NCBI RefSeq assembly: GCF_018417595.1 | Contig: NZ_CP070982.1 | Span: 955,501 to 1,019,500 of the forward strand | Direction: 5' to 3' | DNA from: Pseudomonas entomophila | Lineage (GTDB): Bacteria; Pseudomonadota; Gammaproteobacteria; Pseudomonadales; Pseudomonadaceae | Length of the DNA: 64,000 nucleotides | In this document: positions 18,713 to 30,203 of the stretch, one piece after another | How the letters are laid out: each line of letters starts with the position of its first letter | How positions within the stretch are numbered: position 1 is the first letter of the stretch | Position numbers and translations under genes: made by a program | Notes under the pieces: model-generated | Seen by the model: only the letters and a program-made list of their open reading frames with translations | Told to the model about the DNA's origin: nothing | The model's database searches: none

Positions 18713-18742
18713 CTGTAGGAGCCAGCAAGCTGGCTCCTACAG
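18713..18742. repeat. Perfect REP palindrome between bdlA-like gene and cysZ
   Basis: Two 14-base arms (CTGTAGGAGCCAGC and its complement) with a two-base loop form a perfect hairpin between two convergent genes. It carries the GTAGGAG head of the P. putida REP family and may serve as a bidirectional terminator. Confidence 0.75.
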
Positions 18743-18752
18743 GGGGCGAGGG

Positions 18753-19481
18753 TCAGCCGCGTTCACGCACCCAGAACAGCGTGGCGCCCGCCACTGCCGC
18801 CGGCATCATCAGCACGTTCACGCCCGGGATCATCAACGCCAGGTAGGTGATCCCGCCGAAGCCCATCGACTGCCAGCGCTTCTGCCGCAGCCAGGCGAGC
18901 ATGTCCTGCCAGCTCATCTTGTTGTTGTCCGCCGGGTAGTCGATGTACTGGATGGCCATCATCCAGACACCGAATACCAGCCACAGTGGCGCGGCGATCA
19001 CGTTGACCACCGGGATGAACGACAGGATGAACAGGCCGATGGCCCGCGGCAGGAAGTAACCCAGCTTGCGCATTTCGCGGTTCAGGGTACGGGGCACCAT
19101 GGCCACCAGCTCCGCCCAACTGAAGGGCGGGAAGGTGTCCTGACCGCGCACCACCACCTCGACCTTTTCCGCGAGAAACCCGTTGAACGGCGCGGCGATC
19201 ACGTTGGCCAGCAGCGTGAAGGTGAAGAACACCATCAGCAGCACCAGGGCGACGAACAGCGGCCAGAGGATATAGGTGAGGAAGCTCAGCCAGTCGGGCA
19301 GGGTGGGCATCAGGCTGTCGACCCACAGGCTGAACTGGTGCCCGGCGAAGTAGATCAGGCCGCCAAACAGCAGCAGGTTGACCGCCAGGGGCAGCAGCAC
19401 GAACAGCCGCAGGCTCGGGCTCAGGACCAGCTTCAGCCCCTCGCGCAGGTACTGGGGGCCGGAAAGGACGGGGGCTTGCAT
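18753..19481 (-). CDS. cysZ: CysZ-type sulfate transporter
   Basis: The 242-residue inner-membrane protein has several long hydrophobic segments (about 25–50, 68–95, 145–172 and 205–232) and the CysZ pattern [40 protein letters not shown] and the final [18 protein letters not shown]. CysZ mediates sulfate uptake for cysteine synthesis. A GCGGAG ribosome site precedes the ATG at 19481. It is divergent from trxB across a 328-base gap. Confidence 0.92.
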   Translation of the reverse strand: MQAPVLSGPQYLREGLKLVLSPSLRLFVLLPLAVNLLLFGGLIYFAGHQFSLWVDSLMPTLPDWLSFLTYILWPLFVALVLLMVFFTFTLLANVIAAPFNGFLAEKVEVVVRGQDTFPPFSWAELVAMVPRTLNREMRKLGYFLPRAIGLFILSFIPVVNVIAAPLWLVFGVWMMAIQYIDYPADNNKMSWQDMLAWLRQKRWQSMGFGGITYLALMIPGVNVLMMPAAVAGATLFWVRERG

Positions 19482-20772
<1,291 letters not shown>

Positions 20773-20784
20773 GCGTTGCGTTGG

Positions 20785-20804
20785 TTCGCCGGCAAGCCGG
20801 CGAA
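20785..20804. repeat. REP-like palindrome after trxB
   Basis: TTCGCCGGCAAGCCGGCGAA is a perfect 9-base-arm palindrome with a two-base centre. It belongs to the TTCGCCGGCAAGCCGGC repeat type that also appears at 24134–24150 and, degenerate, near 28020. Confidence 0.65.
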
Positions 20805-20814
20805 CAGGACCTAC

Positions 20815-20843
20815 AAAAAAACCGGCCTTATGGCCGGTTTTTT
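20815..20843. terminator. Bidirectional terminator between trxB and nadC
   Basis: A-run, ACCGGCC stem, loop TTAT, GGCCGGT stem and T-run are arranged symmetrically, so the hairpin can end trxB on the plus strand and nadC on the minus strand. Confidence 0.9.
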
Positions 20844-20859
20844 CATATCCGCGATTCGA

Positions 20860-21723
<864 letters not shown>

Positions 21724-21950
21724 CTAGGTGCCGGCGATTATAGGGCAGGGGGGCAGCGTGTACAGCTGTCGCGCCAACGACCTTTGGTCAGGTTGTGCGA
21801 GCAATCGGGTGAATGCACTGTCAGTGAGGCGTGCAAATGGCGTGCTAGCAGCTGTCAGAATTTTCATCGATAATGGCGCCTTGTATTTGGCGTCATAGCT
21901 TTGACGACCCCTTCCAATCGAACGACGTTACATCCAGCAAGGAGTCCGGG

Positions 21951-24107
21951 ATGCATAAAGAAGGCAAGGTGGTGCCCTTGGCGGCCGCCATCGACCGGGG
22001 CGCGCGCACGCCCTCGCCGAGCCTTCCCGTGTTGCTCCTGCAGGTGCGCGACAAGGCGGCCCTGCAGCTGCGCCAGGGCTTGCAGGCGTTGTTCGACAAT
22101 GCCGACGACACCCTCTTCGAGATGGCCGACAAGGCCGCTGCCCGAGTCGACCAGAACCTTTACTTCGAAGCCATGCGCGACCTGCGGCTAAAGCGCAAGA
22201 GCATCGAGCGCGGGTTCCTCGACCTGTTCTACGACGCGTTTGCGAGCATTGGCCAGGCCGATCTGTTCGATACGTTGCTACCAGCGCCAGTGGCCCACGG
22301 CAAGGCCGAGCAGGAGCGTGCCATCGCTGTGCAGGCCATGGTCGACCGGGTGCTGTCGCGTGACGGTTTCTCTCTCCAGCAATTGAGCCTGCGCTTTGCT
22401 GCGCTGCTCGGTCGGGACCTGAATGAGCGGCACAACCCGCTCGGCCCTGCCAGCCTCTGCGACTATTTCCTGGCGGCCGGGCGCAACCTGGGCGTGGGGG
22501 CGAACGTCAAGATGGTCCTGCTCAAGCTCTTCGAGCGCTATGTGTTGCGTGACCTCGATCTGCTGTACAGCGAGGCGGGCCAGTTGCTGGCCAGTGCCGG
22601 GGTGCTGCCTGACCTGCAACCGGCGCCACGCCGCCGCGCCGAGGACCTGCGCGACATTGCCCGGCGCGTGCCAAACAACCCCGTGCAAGCTGGCGAGGCG
22701 GGGGCCGACACGGCTGGGCAGGCCTTCTTCGCGTCGGTGCAGGGCCTTCTGGCACCTTCGCGGGGATGCATCGCGCCGCGCCTGCAGGCCGTGGGCTCGG
22801 CGCAGCCGATCGGCACGAGCGACCTGCTGCGCCTGCTCACCCACCTGCAGCATTACGTGCCTGGCGCTGGCGAGCCGGACGACTTCAACCTCGGCCAGCA
22901 GTTGGAGCAATTGCTGCTGCGGGTCAGCGTGCGTAGCGGCACGCGCCGGCGTATCGCCACCGACGACGAGGACATGATCAACCTGGTGGGCCTGCTGTTC
23001 GGTTACATCGAGGTCGACGACAACCTGCCCGTCAGCCTGCGGGGGCTGATCGGTCGCCTGCACATTCCTCTGCTCAAGGTTGCCTTGATCGACAAGGCGT
23101 TGTTCTGCCGCGCCAGCCATCCGGCGCGGCGCCTGCTCAACGAAATCGCCACCACGGCCATCGGCTGGGAGAGCGACGCAGACGGCCTGCGTGACAGCCT
23201 GCACCTGCGGGTGGAGCGCATCGTCCAGCGGCTGCTCAATGATTTCTCCGAAGATTGCGGGCTGTTCAGCGAACTGCTCGACGAGTTCCTGGCCTTCAGC
23301 CAGGACGAGCGGCGACGCAACGAGTTGTTCGAGCAACGCACCCGCGATGCTGAGGAAGGTCGCGTCCGCACGCTGCTGGCCCGTCAGCGGGTACAGCATG
23401 AGCTGAACCTGCGCCTGCGGGGGCGAGTGTTGCCCGAGGGCGTGCTACGGATGCTGGTGCAGTCCTGGAGCCAGGTGCTGATGTTGGCCTGGCTCAAGCA
23501 GGGCGAGGCCTCGACGGCGTGGGCCGATGGGTTGGCGACCGTCGACAGCCTGCTCGTCAGCATTGTCCCGGCCCCTGAGCCGAGCCGCTTGCTTGAGCAG
23601 GTGCCAGGCCTGCTCAAGGCATTGCGTGAGGGGCTGGCGGGGGTGGCGCTGGACTCGGCGGCCACCCGTGAGTTCTTCCAGCAACTGGAACAGCTGCACC
23701 TGCAGGCGTGCGCGGGGAGGGAGGGGGAGACCCAGGGGGCGTCGGCCTTGGTCCGCGTCGAGGAGGATATCGTACTGGCCATCAGTGACGAGCCGGCCTG
23801 CGGGCCACGCCCTTGGTTCGATGAGCAGGAACCGGCGTTGCGCCAGGTGCAGCGTCTGCGTATCGGTACTTGGGTCGAGGTGCTGGACGATGACGAACCG
23901 CTGCGCTGCAAGCTGGTGGCACGTGTGGACATCAATGACCGCTTCGTCTTTGCCAACCGTACCGGGATGAAGGTACGTGAGTGGAACCGTGCCGGGCTGG
24001 CCGTGGCGTTGCGTCTGGGGGAGGTTCGCCTGCTCGATGACGGGTTGCTGTTCGAGCGGGCGCTGGAGGCGGTGCTCGAGGACTTGCGCCGGCAACAAGG
24101 GCGCTGA
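21951..24107 (+). CDS. DUF1631 family protein
   Basis: The 718-residue protein matches DUF1631, a family of large cytoplasmic proteins of unknown role in gammaproteobacteria. It is rich in Leu, Arg, Asp and Glu, predicted mostly helical, with no membrane segment. The C-terminal 110 residues (IGTWVEVLDDDEPLRCKLVARVDINDRF shortened: GTWVEVLDDDEPLRCKL, FANRTGMKVREW) look like a PilZ-like small beta domain. An AGGAG site precedes the ATG at 21951. It is between nadC and ampD as in other pseudomonads. Confidence 0.8.
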   Translation: MHKEGKVVPLAAAIDRGARTPSPSLPVLLLQVRDKAALQLRQGLQALFDNADDTLFEMADKAAARVDQNLYFEAMRDLRLKRKSIERGFLDLFYDAFASIGQADLFDTLLPAPVAHGKAEQERAIAVQAMVDRVLSRDGFSLQQLSLRFAALLGRDLNERHNPLGPASLCDYFLAAGRNLGVGANVKMVLLKLFERYVLRDLDLLYSEAGQLLASAGVLPDLQPAPRRRAEDLRDIARRVPNNPVQAGEAGADTAGQAFFASVQGLLAPSRGCIAPRLQAVGSAQPIGTSDLLRLLTHLQHYVPGAGEPDDFNLGQQLEQLLLRVSVRSGTRRRIATDDEDMINLVGLLFGYIEVDDNLPVSLRGLIGRLHIPLLKVALIDKALFCRASHPARRLLNEIATTAIGWESDADGLRDSLHLRVERIVQRLLNDFSEDCGLFSELLDEFLAFSQDERRRNELFEQRTRDAEEGRVRTLLARQRVQHELNLRLRGRVLPEGVLRMLVQSWSQVLMLAWLKQGEASTAWADGLATVDSLLVSIVPAPEPSRLLEQVPGLLKALREGLAGVALDSAATREFFQQLEQLHLQACAGREGETQGASALVRVEEDIVLAISDEPACGPRPWFDEQEPALRQVQRLRIGTWVEVLDDDEPLRCKLVARVDINDRFVFANRTGMKVREWNRAGLAVALRLGEVRLLDDGLLFERALEAVLEDLRRQQGR

Positions 24108-24124
24108 CGCCAGTGATGCGCCTA

Positions 24125-24219
24125 TAGGACCGTTCGCCGGCAAGCCGGCTCCTACAAGTGCGACGCCGATCCTGGGGCTGGCGCGGTCCCTGTGGGAGGG
24201 GGTTACCCGCGAAGAGGGC
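24125..24219. repeat. Two REP-like elements upstream of ampD
   Basis: The first (24125–24156) has TAGGA…TCCTA outer arms with the GCCGGCAAGCCGGC core. The second (24191–24219) is of the TGTGGGAG…TTACCCGCGAA type. They occupy most of the gap between DUF1631 and ampD, and suggest ampDE has a promoter of its own downstream. Confidence 0.6.
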
Positions 24220-24344
24220 ACCGCGGTGGCGATGCGATCCGATTCTTCGCGCCCCATTGCGGCTCTTACAATGATTCACATGCAATCGGCCGCGCCTGCG
24301 AGGCATACTGCGGTCCTGTACCCGGTGTTTTCAGGATCTGCTCC

Positions 24345-24911
24345 ATGCAATTGGACCGTGCGACCGGTTGGTTCTCCGGCGTGACCCACTGCCCTTCGCC
24401 GAACTTCAACGCCCGCCCCGACGGCGAGGCCATCTCGCTGTTGGTCATCCACAACATCAGTCTGCCGCCGGCCTGCTTTGGTACCGGCAAGGTTCAGCAG
24501 TTCTTCCAGAACCGCCTGGACCCGGACGAGCATCCCTACTTCGCCACCATCAACCACCTCACGGTGTCCGCGCACCTGTTCGTCGAGCGCGACGGCCAGG
24601 CGACCCAGTTCGTCTCGCTGCTCGACCGTGCCTGGCATGCCGGCGTGTCGCGCTTCGAGGCGCGTGAGGGCTGCAACGACTTTTCCATCGGTATCGAGCT
24701 GGAGGGCACCGACGAGTTGCCCTACACCGATGCCCAGTACGCCACCCTGGAGCAGCTGACCCGCGAGATCCGCAGCGCCTGGCCGGTGATCGGGCCGCAG
24801 CGCATCTGCGGTCACAGCGACATCGCCCCGCAGCGCAAGACCGACCCGGGCCCGGCATTCGACTGGCCGCGCTACCGCGCCGCCCTGCAGCGTAACGAGG
24901 ACAAGGCATGA
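24345..24911 (+). CDS. ampD: 1,6-anhydro-N-acetylmuramyl-L-alanine amidase
   Basis: The 188-residue cytoplasmic zinc amidase cleaves anhydromuropeptides in cell-wall recycling; its loss derepresses AmpR-controlled beta-lactamase in related species. Zinc ligands are visible as His36 (LVIHNISL), His157 (CGHSDIAP) and Asp167 (KTDPGPAFDW), with catalytic Glu in IGIELEG near 118–120 and Lys165. There is no signal peptide, as expected for AmpD rather than AmpDh2/3. The ATG at 24345 has an AGGA site. The stop overlaps ampE (ATGA). Confidence 0.95.
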   Translation: MQLDRATGWFSGVTHCPSPNFNARPDGEAISLLVIHNISLPPACFGTGKVQQFFQNRLDPDEHPYFATINHLTVSAHLFVERDGQATQFVSLLDRAWHAGVSRFEAREGCNDFSIGIELEGTDELPYTDAQYATLEQLTREIRSAWPVIGPQRICGHSDIAPQRKTDPGPAFDWPRYRAALQRNEDKA

Positions 24912-25738
24912 GTTTCCTGGTGTTGGTGCTGGCGCTGTGGGTCGAGAAGTTCTCCGCCCTGCGCCACCGCGTGCAACGTGATGGTTTCTTCCTCGGCGAA
25001 CTGGTGCGCCTGGAGCGCAGCGGCAAGGTCCACCCCTGGTGGACCCTGGCCATCCTGATCCTGGCGCCGGTGGTGGTGCTGGCCTTGCTGCTGCACGTGC
25101 TCGAGCCGGTCGCTTATGGCCTGCTGGCCTTGCCGGTGCACTTGCTGGTGCTGGTGTACAGCCTGGGGCGTGGCGATGTGAAAGCGGCGCTCGGGCCGTT
25201 CCGCGATGCCTGGCGCCGGGGTGACGACCAGGCTGCGCTGCATGTGGCCGAGCGCGACCTGGGCCTGGCCGCCGATGATGCCCAGGGCCTGATCAAGCGG
25301 GTCCAGGGGCATCTGCTGTGGCAGGCCTACCAGAGCTTCTTCGCGGTGATCTTCTGGTACTTCCTGCTTGGGCCGGGCGCGGCGCTGGCCTATCGCCTGC
25401 TCGCCCTGACCGCCGACCACAGCCGCCAGCCGGCGCTGCAGACCCTGGCCGGGCAATTGCGCCATGCCCTGGACTGGCTGCCGGTGCGGGTCATCGCGGT
25501 GAGTTTCGCCCTGGTCGGCAATTTCGTCGCGGTCACCCGGGTGATGCTGCACGAGCTGCTCGACTGGCATATCAGCGCCGGGCACCTGGTGGCCAAGGTC
25601 GGGCGGGTGGCCGACGACATTCCCGAGGAAGAAGACCGCCAGCGCGGGCTGGAGCGGCTGGACAGCCTGTGGGAACTGCTGCTGCGCTGCGCGGTACTCT
25701 GGTATGCCTGCTTTGCGCTGTGGACCGTGCTGGTCTGA
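24908..25738 (+). CDS. ampE: AmpE inner-membrane regulatory protein
   Basis: The 276-residue membrane protein has four or so hydrophobic segments (about 42–78, 140–165, 197–215 and 258–275), and a charged central part. It overlaps ampD by an ATGA junction, the conserved ampDE arrangement. In P. aeruginosa and enterobacteria it is a partner in beta-lactamase induction sensing, with an unclear biochemical role. Confidence 0.9.
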   Translation: MSFLVLVLALWVEKFSALRHRVQRDGFFLGELVRLERSGKVHPWWTLAILILAPVVVLALLLHVLEPVAYGLLALPVHLLVLVYSLGRGDVKAALGPFRDAWRRGDDQAALHVAERDLGLAADDAQGLIKRVQGHLLWQAYQSFFAVIFWYFLLGPGAALAYRLLALTADHSRQPALQTLAGQLRHALDWLPVRVIAVSFALVGNFVAVTRVMLHELLDWHISAGHLVAKVGRVADDIPEEEDRQRGLERLDSLWELLLRCAVLWYACFALWTVLV

Positions 25739-25762
25739 GGCTTCGCGGCACCTGGTTCGCCT

Positions 25763-25847
25763 TGTAGGAGCGGCTTCAGCCGCGATCACCCGCGAAGCGG
25801 GTGCCATGCACCGCGATGACCCATCGCGGCTGAAGCCGCTCCTACAG
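25763..25847. repeat. Inverted REP pair after ampE
   Basis: Two copies of the TGTAGGAGCGGCTTCAGCCG type REP lie head to head (25763–25787 and 25823–25847), with a CACCCGC/GCGGGTG hairpin between them. The pair can fold into a long cruciform between ampE and the chemoreceptor gene. Confidence 0.8.
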
Positions 25848-25961
25848 GCGAACTTAACCATAAGTTACAAACCTTGATTCCAATCTGCGCTATACAAAGC
25901 CTTGGGCCATAGATGGCCTAGTGCTACCCCGCAGAACAACAAGAATTCAAGGAGGTGACCT

Positions 25962-27974
25962 GTGAAGCAGCTGCTCTATCCGGCCATCGCACTGATGAAT
26001 CGCCTGAGCTTCGGCATGAAGTTCAGCTTGATCAGCGTCCTGTTTTTCCTGCCCATGCTCGCCACCAGCTTCTATCTGGTGCGCGATGCCTACAACCAGT
26101 TCCATGCCACCCACGTCGAGCTGCAAGGCCTCGGGCCGCTGGGCGACAGCCTGGCTCTGCGCGGCGACCTGGAAACCCTGGGTAATCTTCTGCAGATCAA
26201 TGCCGTGCTCGGCCAGTCGGGCCAGGCCGGTGATGTAGAGACGCGCATCGCCACCTTGCAGGACAAGGTCCAGGCCCAGCTCGACGCGCTCAAGGGCAGC
26301 GATTCGGTGATCGAGGCCAAGCGCGGCGAGCTGGCCGATGCCTTTGCCCAGGCGCGTGGCGAGACGTCGTTGCAGAACAAGGTGGCGCTGTTCGACAAGC
26401 TTCTGGCCCAGGCCCAGGTACTGGGCAAGCTGGTCGCCAGCCAGGCAGGCCTGAGCCAGGATAGCCAGGCCTCGGTGCGCCAGATGGGCGAATTGGTCGG
26501 CAGCGCCACCGCGCAGGTCACCCAGGCGCTGGGCGAGGGCCGGGCGATGGGAGCGGTGGCCCTGGGGCGCGGCTTCATGGATTCCTCCGGCAGTGCTCGT
26601 TTCGAAGACCTGTTGCAGCGCCTGGAACGGTTGTCCGCCGACTATGCCATTCGCCTCGACGATGCCCTGGCCAGCGATGCCGGCGCCAAGGCCGCACTCG
26701 CCGCTGTTGCCCAGGCCAGCCAGGCCACGGTCAAGCAGGCGTCGACGCTGTTCGAGGACCAGGTGGTGGTGGCCGAAAGCCTGGACACACCGTGGGCCGG
26801 TTTCTACCAGCAGACCAGCGACCTGATGGCCCAGACCTACCGCCTCAACGACGCGGTGCTGACCCACCTGCATGGGCAACTCGAGGAGCGCCTTGGCGAG
26901 CATCGCCTGCGCATGATCGGTCTGGTGGTCGCGCTGGCCTCAGTGTTCGTGTTGATCATCTACCTCTACAGCGGTTTCTACGTTTCCACCCGCGAAACCC
27001 TCGGCAACCTGGGCAGCGCCATGGACAAGGTGGCAGCCGGCGACATGACGGTCAGCTTCCAGGCCCGCAGCCAGGACGAGCTTGGCGAGTTGGGGCGGGG
27101 TTTCAACGAAACCGTGCGGCGCATCCGCGGGCTGATCGAGCAGGTGGGCCACACCGTGACCACGGTCGAGGAGCAGGCCGGCCAGGTGCTGTCGGTGTCG
27201 GCCCGCAGCAACCTGGCGGTCAGCGGCCAGCGCGAGCAGATCGAGCAGGTGGCCACGGCGATGAACCAGATGAGCGCCACTTCACTGGAGGTCGCGCGCA
27301 GCGCGGCATTGGCCGCCGAGGGCGCGCAGCGGGTCAACCATGAAAGCGCCTCCGGCCGGGACCTGGTGGAGAGCCAGCAGGGCAGCATCGCCCGCCTGGC
27401 CGGCGAGATCGACCAGAGCGTGGCGGCGGTCAACCAGCTGGCGGGCGACAGCCAGGCGATCGGGCGGGTGCTGGAGGTGATCCGCAGCATCGCCGAGCAG
27501 ACCAACCTGCTGGCCCTCAACGCCGCCATCGAGGCCGCCCGGGCCGGCGAGCAGGGCAGGGGCTTCGCCGTGGTCGCGGATGAAGTGCGCACCTTGGCCA
27601 GGCGTACCCAGGACTCCACCGAGGAGATCGCGCAGATGATCCAGCGTTTGCGTGATGGTGTCGGGGCGGCGGTCAAGGTGATGGGCAGCAGCCACCAGAT
27701 GGCTGCAGGTACCGTCGATGAGGCGCGTCAGGTGCAGCAGGCGTTGGGCAATATTCTTGGCGCGGTGGGCGGGATCGTCGAGCAGAACCAGCAGATTGCC
27801 GCCGCCGTCGAGCAGCAGACGGCCGTGGCCCACGATATCGACCTGAACATCGTGGCGATCAACCGCGCGGCCCAGGACACCACCGAGGGCGCCTGCCAGA
27901 CCGAGGACGCCAGCCGGGCGCTGTCGGCGCAGGTGGTGGAGCTCAAGCGTCTGATCGGGGCGTTCAGGGTGTAG
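25962..27974 (+). CDS. Methyl-accepting chemotaxis protein
   Basis: The 670-residue membrane receptor has a transmembrane helix near residues 21–42, a long helical periplasmic region (about 43–312), a second helix about 316–338 ([20 protein letters not shown]), a HAMP domain and an MCP domain whose tip ([20 protein letters not shown]) is near residues 510–530. It starts with GTG at 25962, preceded by AAGGAGGTGA, a full-strength Shine–Dalgarno that compensates the weak codon. The position after ampDE is as I recall for PA4520. The ligand is unknown. Confidence 0.9.
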   Translation: MKQLLYPAIALMNRLSFGMKFSLISVLFFLPMLATSFYLVRDAYNQFHATHVELQGLGPLGDSLALRGDLETLGNLLQINAVLGQSGQAGDVETRIATLQDKVQAQLDALKGSDSVIEAKRGELADAFAQARGETSLQNKVALFDKLLAQAQVLGKLVASQAGLSQDSQASVRQMGELVGSATAQVTQALGEGRAMGAVALGRGFMDSSGSARFEDLLQRLERLSADYAIRLDDALASDAGAKAALAAVAQASQATVKQASTLFEDQVVVAESLDTPWAGFYQQTSDLMAQTYRLNDAVLTHLHGQLEERLGEHRLRMIGLVVALASVFVLIIYLYSGFYVSTRETLGNLGSAMDKVAAGDMTVSFQARSQDELGELGRGFNETVRRIRGLIEQVGHTVTTVEEQAGQVLSVSARSNLAVSGQREQIEQVATAMNQMSATSLEVARSAALAAEGAQRVNHESASGRDLVESQQGSIARLAGEIDQSVAAVNQLAGDSQAIGRVLEVIRSIAEQTNLLALNAAIEAARAGEQGRGFAVVADEVRTLARRTQDSTEEIAQMIQRLRDGVGAAVKVMGSSHQMAAGTVDEARQVQQALGNILGAVGGIVEQNQQIAAAVEQQTAVAHDIDLNIVAINRAAQDTTEGACQTEDASRALSAQVVELKRLIGAFRV

Positions 27975-28132
27975 CGCAACGCAGGCATCGAAGCTGTGGT
28001 AGCAACTGTCTTGTGGCCTATTCGCCGGCAAAGACGGTATCTACAGGTGCGGCGCAAGTCTTGAGACTGACCCGCTCCCACAGGAACTAGAGCCTCAGCG
28101 CAGCCTTGCTGGCGATGCCCAGGGGGCAACGG

Positions 28133-28909
28133 CTACCAGCCAAACACTTCGCAGGCATTGCGGCTACTGGCCTCGGCCAATGCTTCGACCTCGACCCCCA
28201 TCACCTCCGCCAGCGCCTCGGCAATCTCCGGCAGATGTTCCGGGCTGTTGCGCTGCGCGGGGAACATCGCCGGCGCCATGTCCGGCGCATCGGTCTCCAG
28301 CACCACGCTCTCCAGTGGCAGGCGTGGCAGGGTCTTGCGCAGGCGCAGCGCCTGGGGCCAGGTGGCGGCGCCGCCGAGCCCCAGCTTGAAGCCGAGCCTG
28401 ATGTATTCCCGCGCCTCCTCATAGCTGCCGGCAAAGGCATGGATGATCCCCGCCCGCGCCGGCTTGTAGCGCTTGAGCGTGGCGATCACCTGGGCATGGC
28501 TGCGGCGCACGTGCAGCAGCGAGGGCAGGGCGAAGTCGCAGGCCAGTTGCAGCTGGGCCTCGAACAGCGCCTGCTGGCGCGCCGGGTCCAGTTCCGGCAG
28601 GTAGAAGTCCAGGCCGAACTCGCCTACCGCGCAGAGGCGTGGATCACCGTGCAGGCGCTCCAGCCATTCGCGCAGTTGCACCAGGTGCTCGGGGCGATGC
28701 TGGTCGAGGTAGATCGGGTGCAGCCCCAGCGCGGCGTAGACACGCGGGTCGCGACAGGCCAGGTCCCACACGCGCTGAAAGTTTTCCTGGTACACCCCCA
28801 GCACCACCACCCGTTCCACGCCGCGGGCCGCCGCGTTGGCCAGCAACTGCGCGCGGTCGGCGTCGAAGTCGGGGAAGTCGAGGTGGGTGTGGGTGTCGAT
28901 CAGGCGCAT
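28133..28909 (-). CDS. TatD-family metal-dependent hydrolase
   Basis: The 258-residue TIM-barrel hydrolase has metal ligands HTH (His7, His9 in LIDTHTHLDF), Glu in VGEFGLDFY, His in LLHVRRSH and IIHAFAGS, and Asp in LETDAPDMAP. TatD proteins are 3'-5' deoxyribonucleases involved in DNA repair or turnover. It starts 2 bases after the cra stop codon and is thus part of the cra transcript. Linkage with sugar regulation is probably organisational. Confidence 0.88.
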   Translation of the reverse strand: MRLIDTHTHLDFPDFDADRAQLLANAAARGVERVVVLGVYQENFQRVWDLACRDPRVYAALGLHPIYLDQHRPEHLVQLREWLERLHGDPRLCAVGEFGLDFYLPELDPARQQALFEAQLQLACDFALPSLLHVRRSHAQVIATLKRYKPARAGIIHAFAGSYEEAREYIRLGFKLGLGGAATWPQALRLRKTLPRLPLESVVLETDAPDMAPAMFPAQRNSPEHLPEIAEALAEVMGVEVEALAEASSRNACEVFGW

Positions 28910-28911
28910 GG

Positions 28912-29907
28912 TCAGGCCAGGGCGATACGTTGCTTGAAGGTGCGGCCGATGGCGTGCACGCCGGGTTCGTAGCGCTTCTCCTCGATTGCAGCCAGCGCCA
29001 GCTCCAGCGCGGTGGCGGCGATCAGGCCGTGCTGCTGGGCCATGGCGTTGACCGGCAGCGGCAGGAAATCGAGCAACTGGTTGTCGCCGAAGGTGCCCAG
29101 CTGCAGCTGGCGCGAATCGGCCGGGCGCGCCTGGAGTGTGTCGAACACCCCTTGCAGCAGCACGTAGGAGGTGGTCACCAGCGCGTCCGGCAGGCCACCC
29201 AGCTCGTCGATCAGTTGCTGCATCAGGCGCTGGCCGCACTCACGGCTGAAGGCCTCGCCCTGGAAGCGCCGCACGTCACCGGCAAAACCTTGCAGGGCCT
29301 CGTCGAAGCCACCGGCGCGGGCCTGGCTGACCGACAGCTCTGGGCGTGCGCCGATCAAGGCGATGCTGCGCGGTTGGGTCTTGAGCAGGCTCTGGGCCAG
29401 CTGGCGGCTGGCGTCGCGGTCGTCGCTGATCACCGAGCAGAAGTGTGCCGGGTCCAGGCGCCGGTCGATGGCGATCACCGGCAGGCCTTTGGCTTGCAGC
29501 TCGCGGTAGCTGTCGTCCTCCGGTGGCAGGCAGCTGGCGACGAACAGCGCGTCGCAGCGGCGCGCGCGGAACAGTTGCTGCAACTGGCGCTCGCTGTCGG
29601 GCTGGTCGTCGCTGCTGGCGATCAGCAACTGGTAGCCACGGGCCCGGGCCCCTTGTTCCAGTTGCTTGGCGATGCGGGCGTAGCTGGGGTTCTCCAGATC
29701 CGGGAGAATGAAGCCCAGTGTGCGCGTGTGCCGGCTGCGCAGGCCGGCGGCCTGGGGGTTGGGGGTGAAGCCATGGGCCTCGACCACCGCGCGCACGCGC
29801 TCGACGGTGCTGTTGCTGATGCGCTGCTGTTCGGCCTTGCCATTGATGACGTAGCTGGCGGTGGTCACGGACACACCGGCCAGACGGGCGATATCGCTGA
29901 GTTTCAC
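28912..29907 (-). CDS. cra: Catabolite repressor/activator Cra (FruR)
   Basis: The 331-residue LacI-family regulator has the N-terminal helix-turn-helix (KLSDIARLAGVSVTTASYVI) and hinge (NPQAAGLRSRHTRTLGFILP), followed by a periplasmic-binding-like effector domain. Cra/FruR responds to fructose-1-phosphate. It is divergent from fruBKA, with a recognisable operator in the gap, so it very probably represses that operon and possibly itself. The effector domain appears complete. Confidence 0.95.
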   Translation of the reverse strand: MKLSDIARLAGVSVTTASYVINGKAEQQRISNSTVERVRAVVEAHGFTPNPQAAGLRSRHTRTLGFILPDLENPSYARIAKQLEQGARARGYQLLIASSDDQPDSERQLQQLFRARRCDALFVASCLPPEDDSYRELQAKGLPVIAIDRRLDPAHFCSVISDDRDASRQLAQSLLKTQPRSIALIGARPELSVSQARAGGFDEALQGFAGDVRRFQGEAFSRECGQRLMQQLIDELGGLPDALVTTSYVLLQGVFDTLQARPADSRQLQLGTFGDNQLLDFLPLPVNAMAQQHGLIAATALELALAAIEEKRYEPGVHAIGRTFKQRIALA

Positions 29908-30063
29908 CGAATTTTCCTTGTTATTTCCGGGGCTGACTGCTTGCCTGACCGGGTAGTTTCACCCATCGGCAGGCCCGCGCGCAGACGACCATTGTCGCAA
30001 TTGTCCGACAGGATGGGGCTTTTTCGTCGGAAGATTATCGAGTAACGTGGCCACTTGGTCAGA

Positions 30064-30075
30064 TTAAACGATTCA
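30064..30075. promoter_or_regulatory. Predicted Cra operator upstream of fruB
   Basis: TTAAACGATTCA lies 129 bases before fruB. The reverse complement (GCTGAATCGTTTAA with flanks) matches the Cra consensus around GCTGAATCGNTTNA known from enterobacteria, and differs by one base from the TTAAACGTTTCA operator that I recall for P. putida fruB. Binding is predicted from this match and from the divergent cra gene. Confidence 0.8.
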
Positions 30076-30203
30076 GCACTGGAATTTTTTCTGCCGAGAA
30101 ACCAGTTGTTTGCCCGCCATGCTGATCGTTCGAGCGGTATTTGGCCGCCAAATTCACAACAATACCTGGGTCGCCGACGTGGGCGCCGCAAAAGGAGAAG
30201 GTC

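Noticed and set aside
24113..24344. CRISPR-like repeats upstream of ampD
   Set aside because: The repeated units are palindromic REP elements of different subtype and irregular spacing, without spacers or cas genes.
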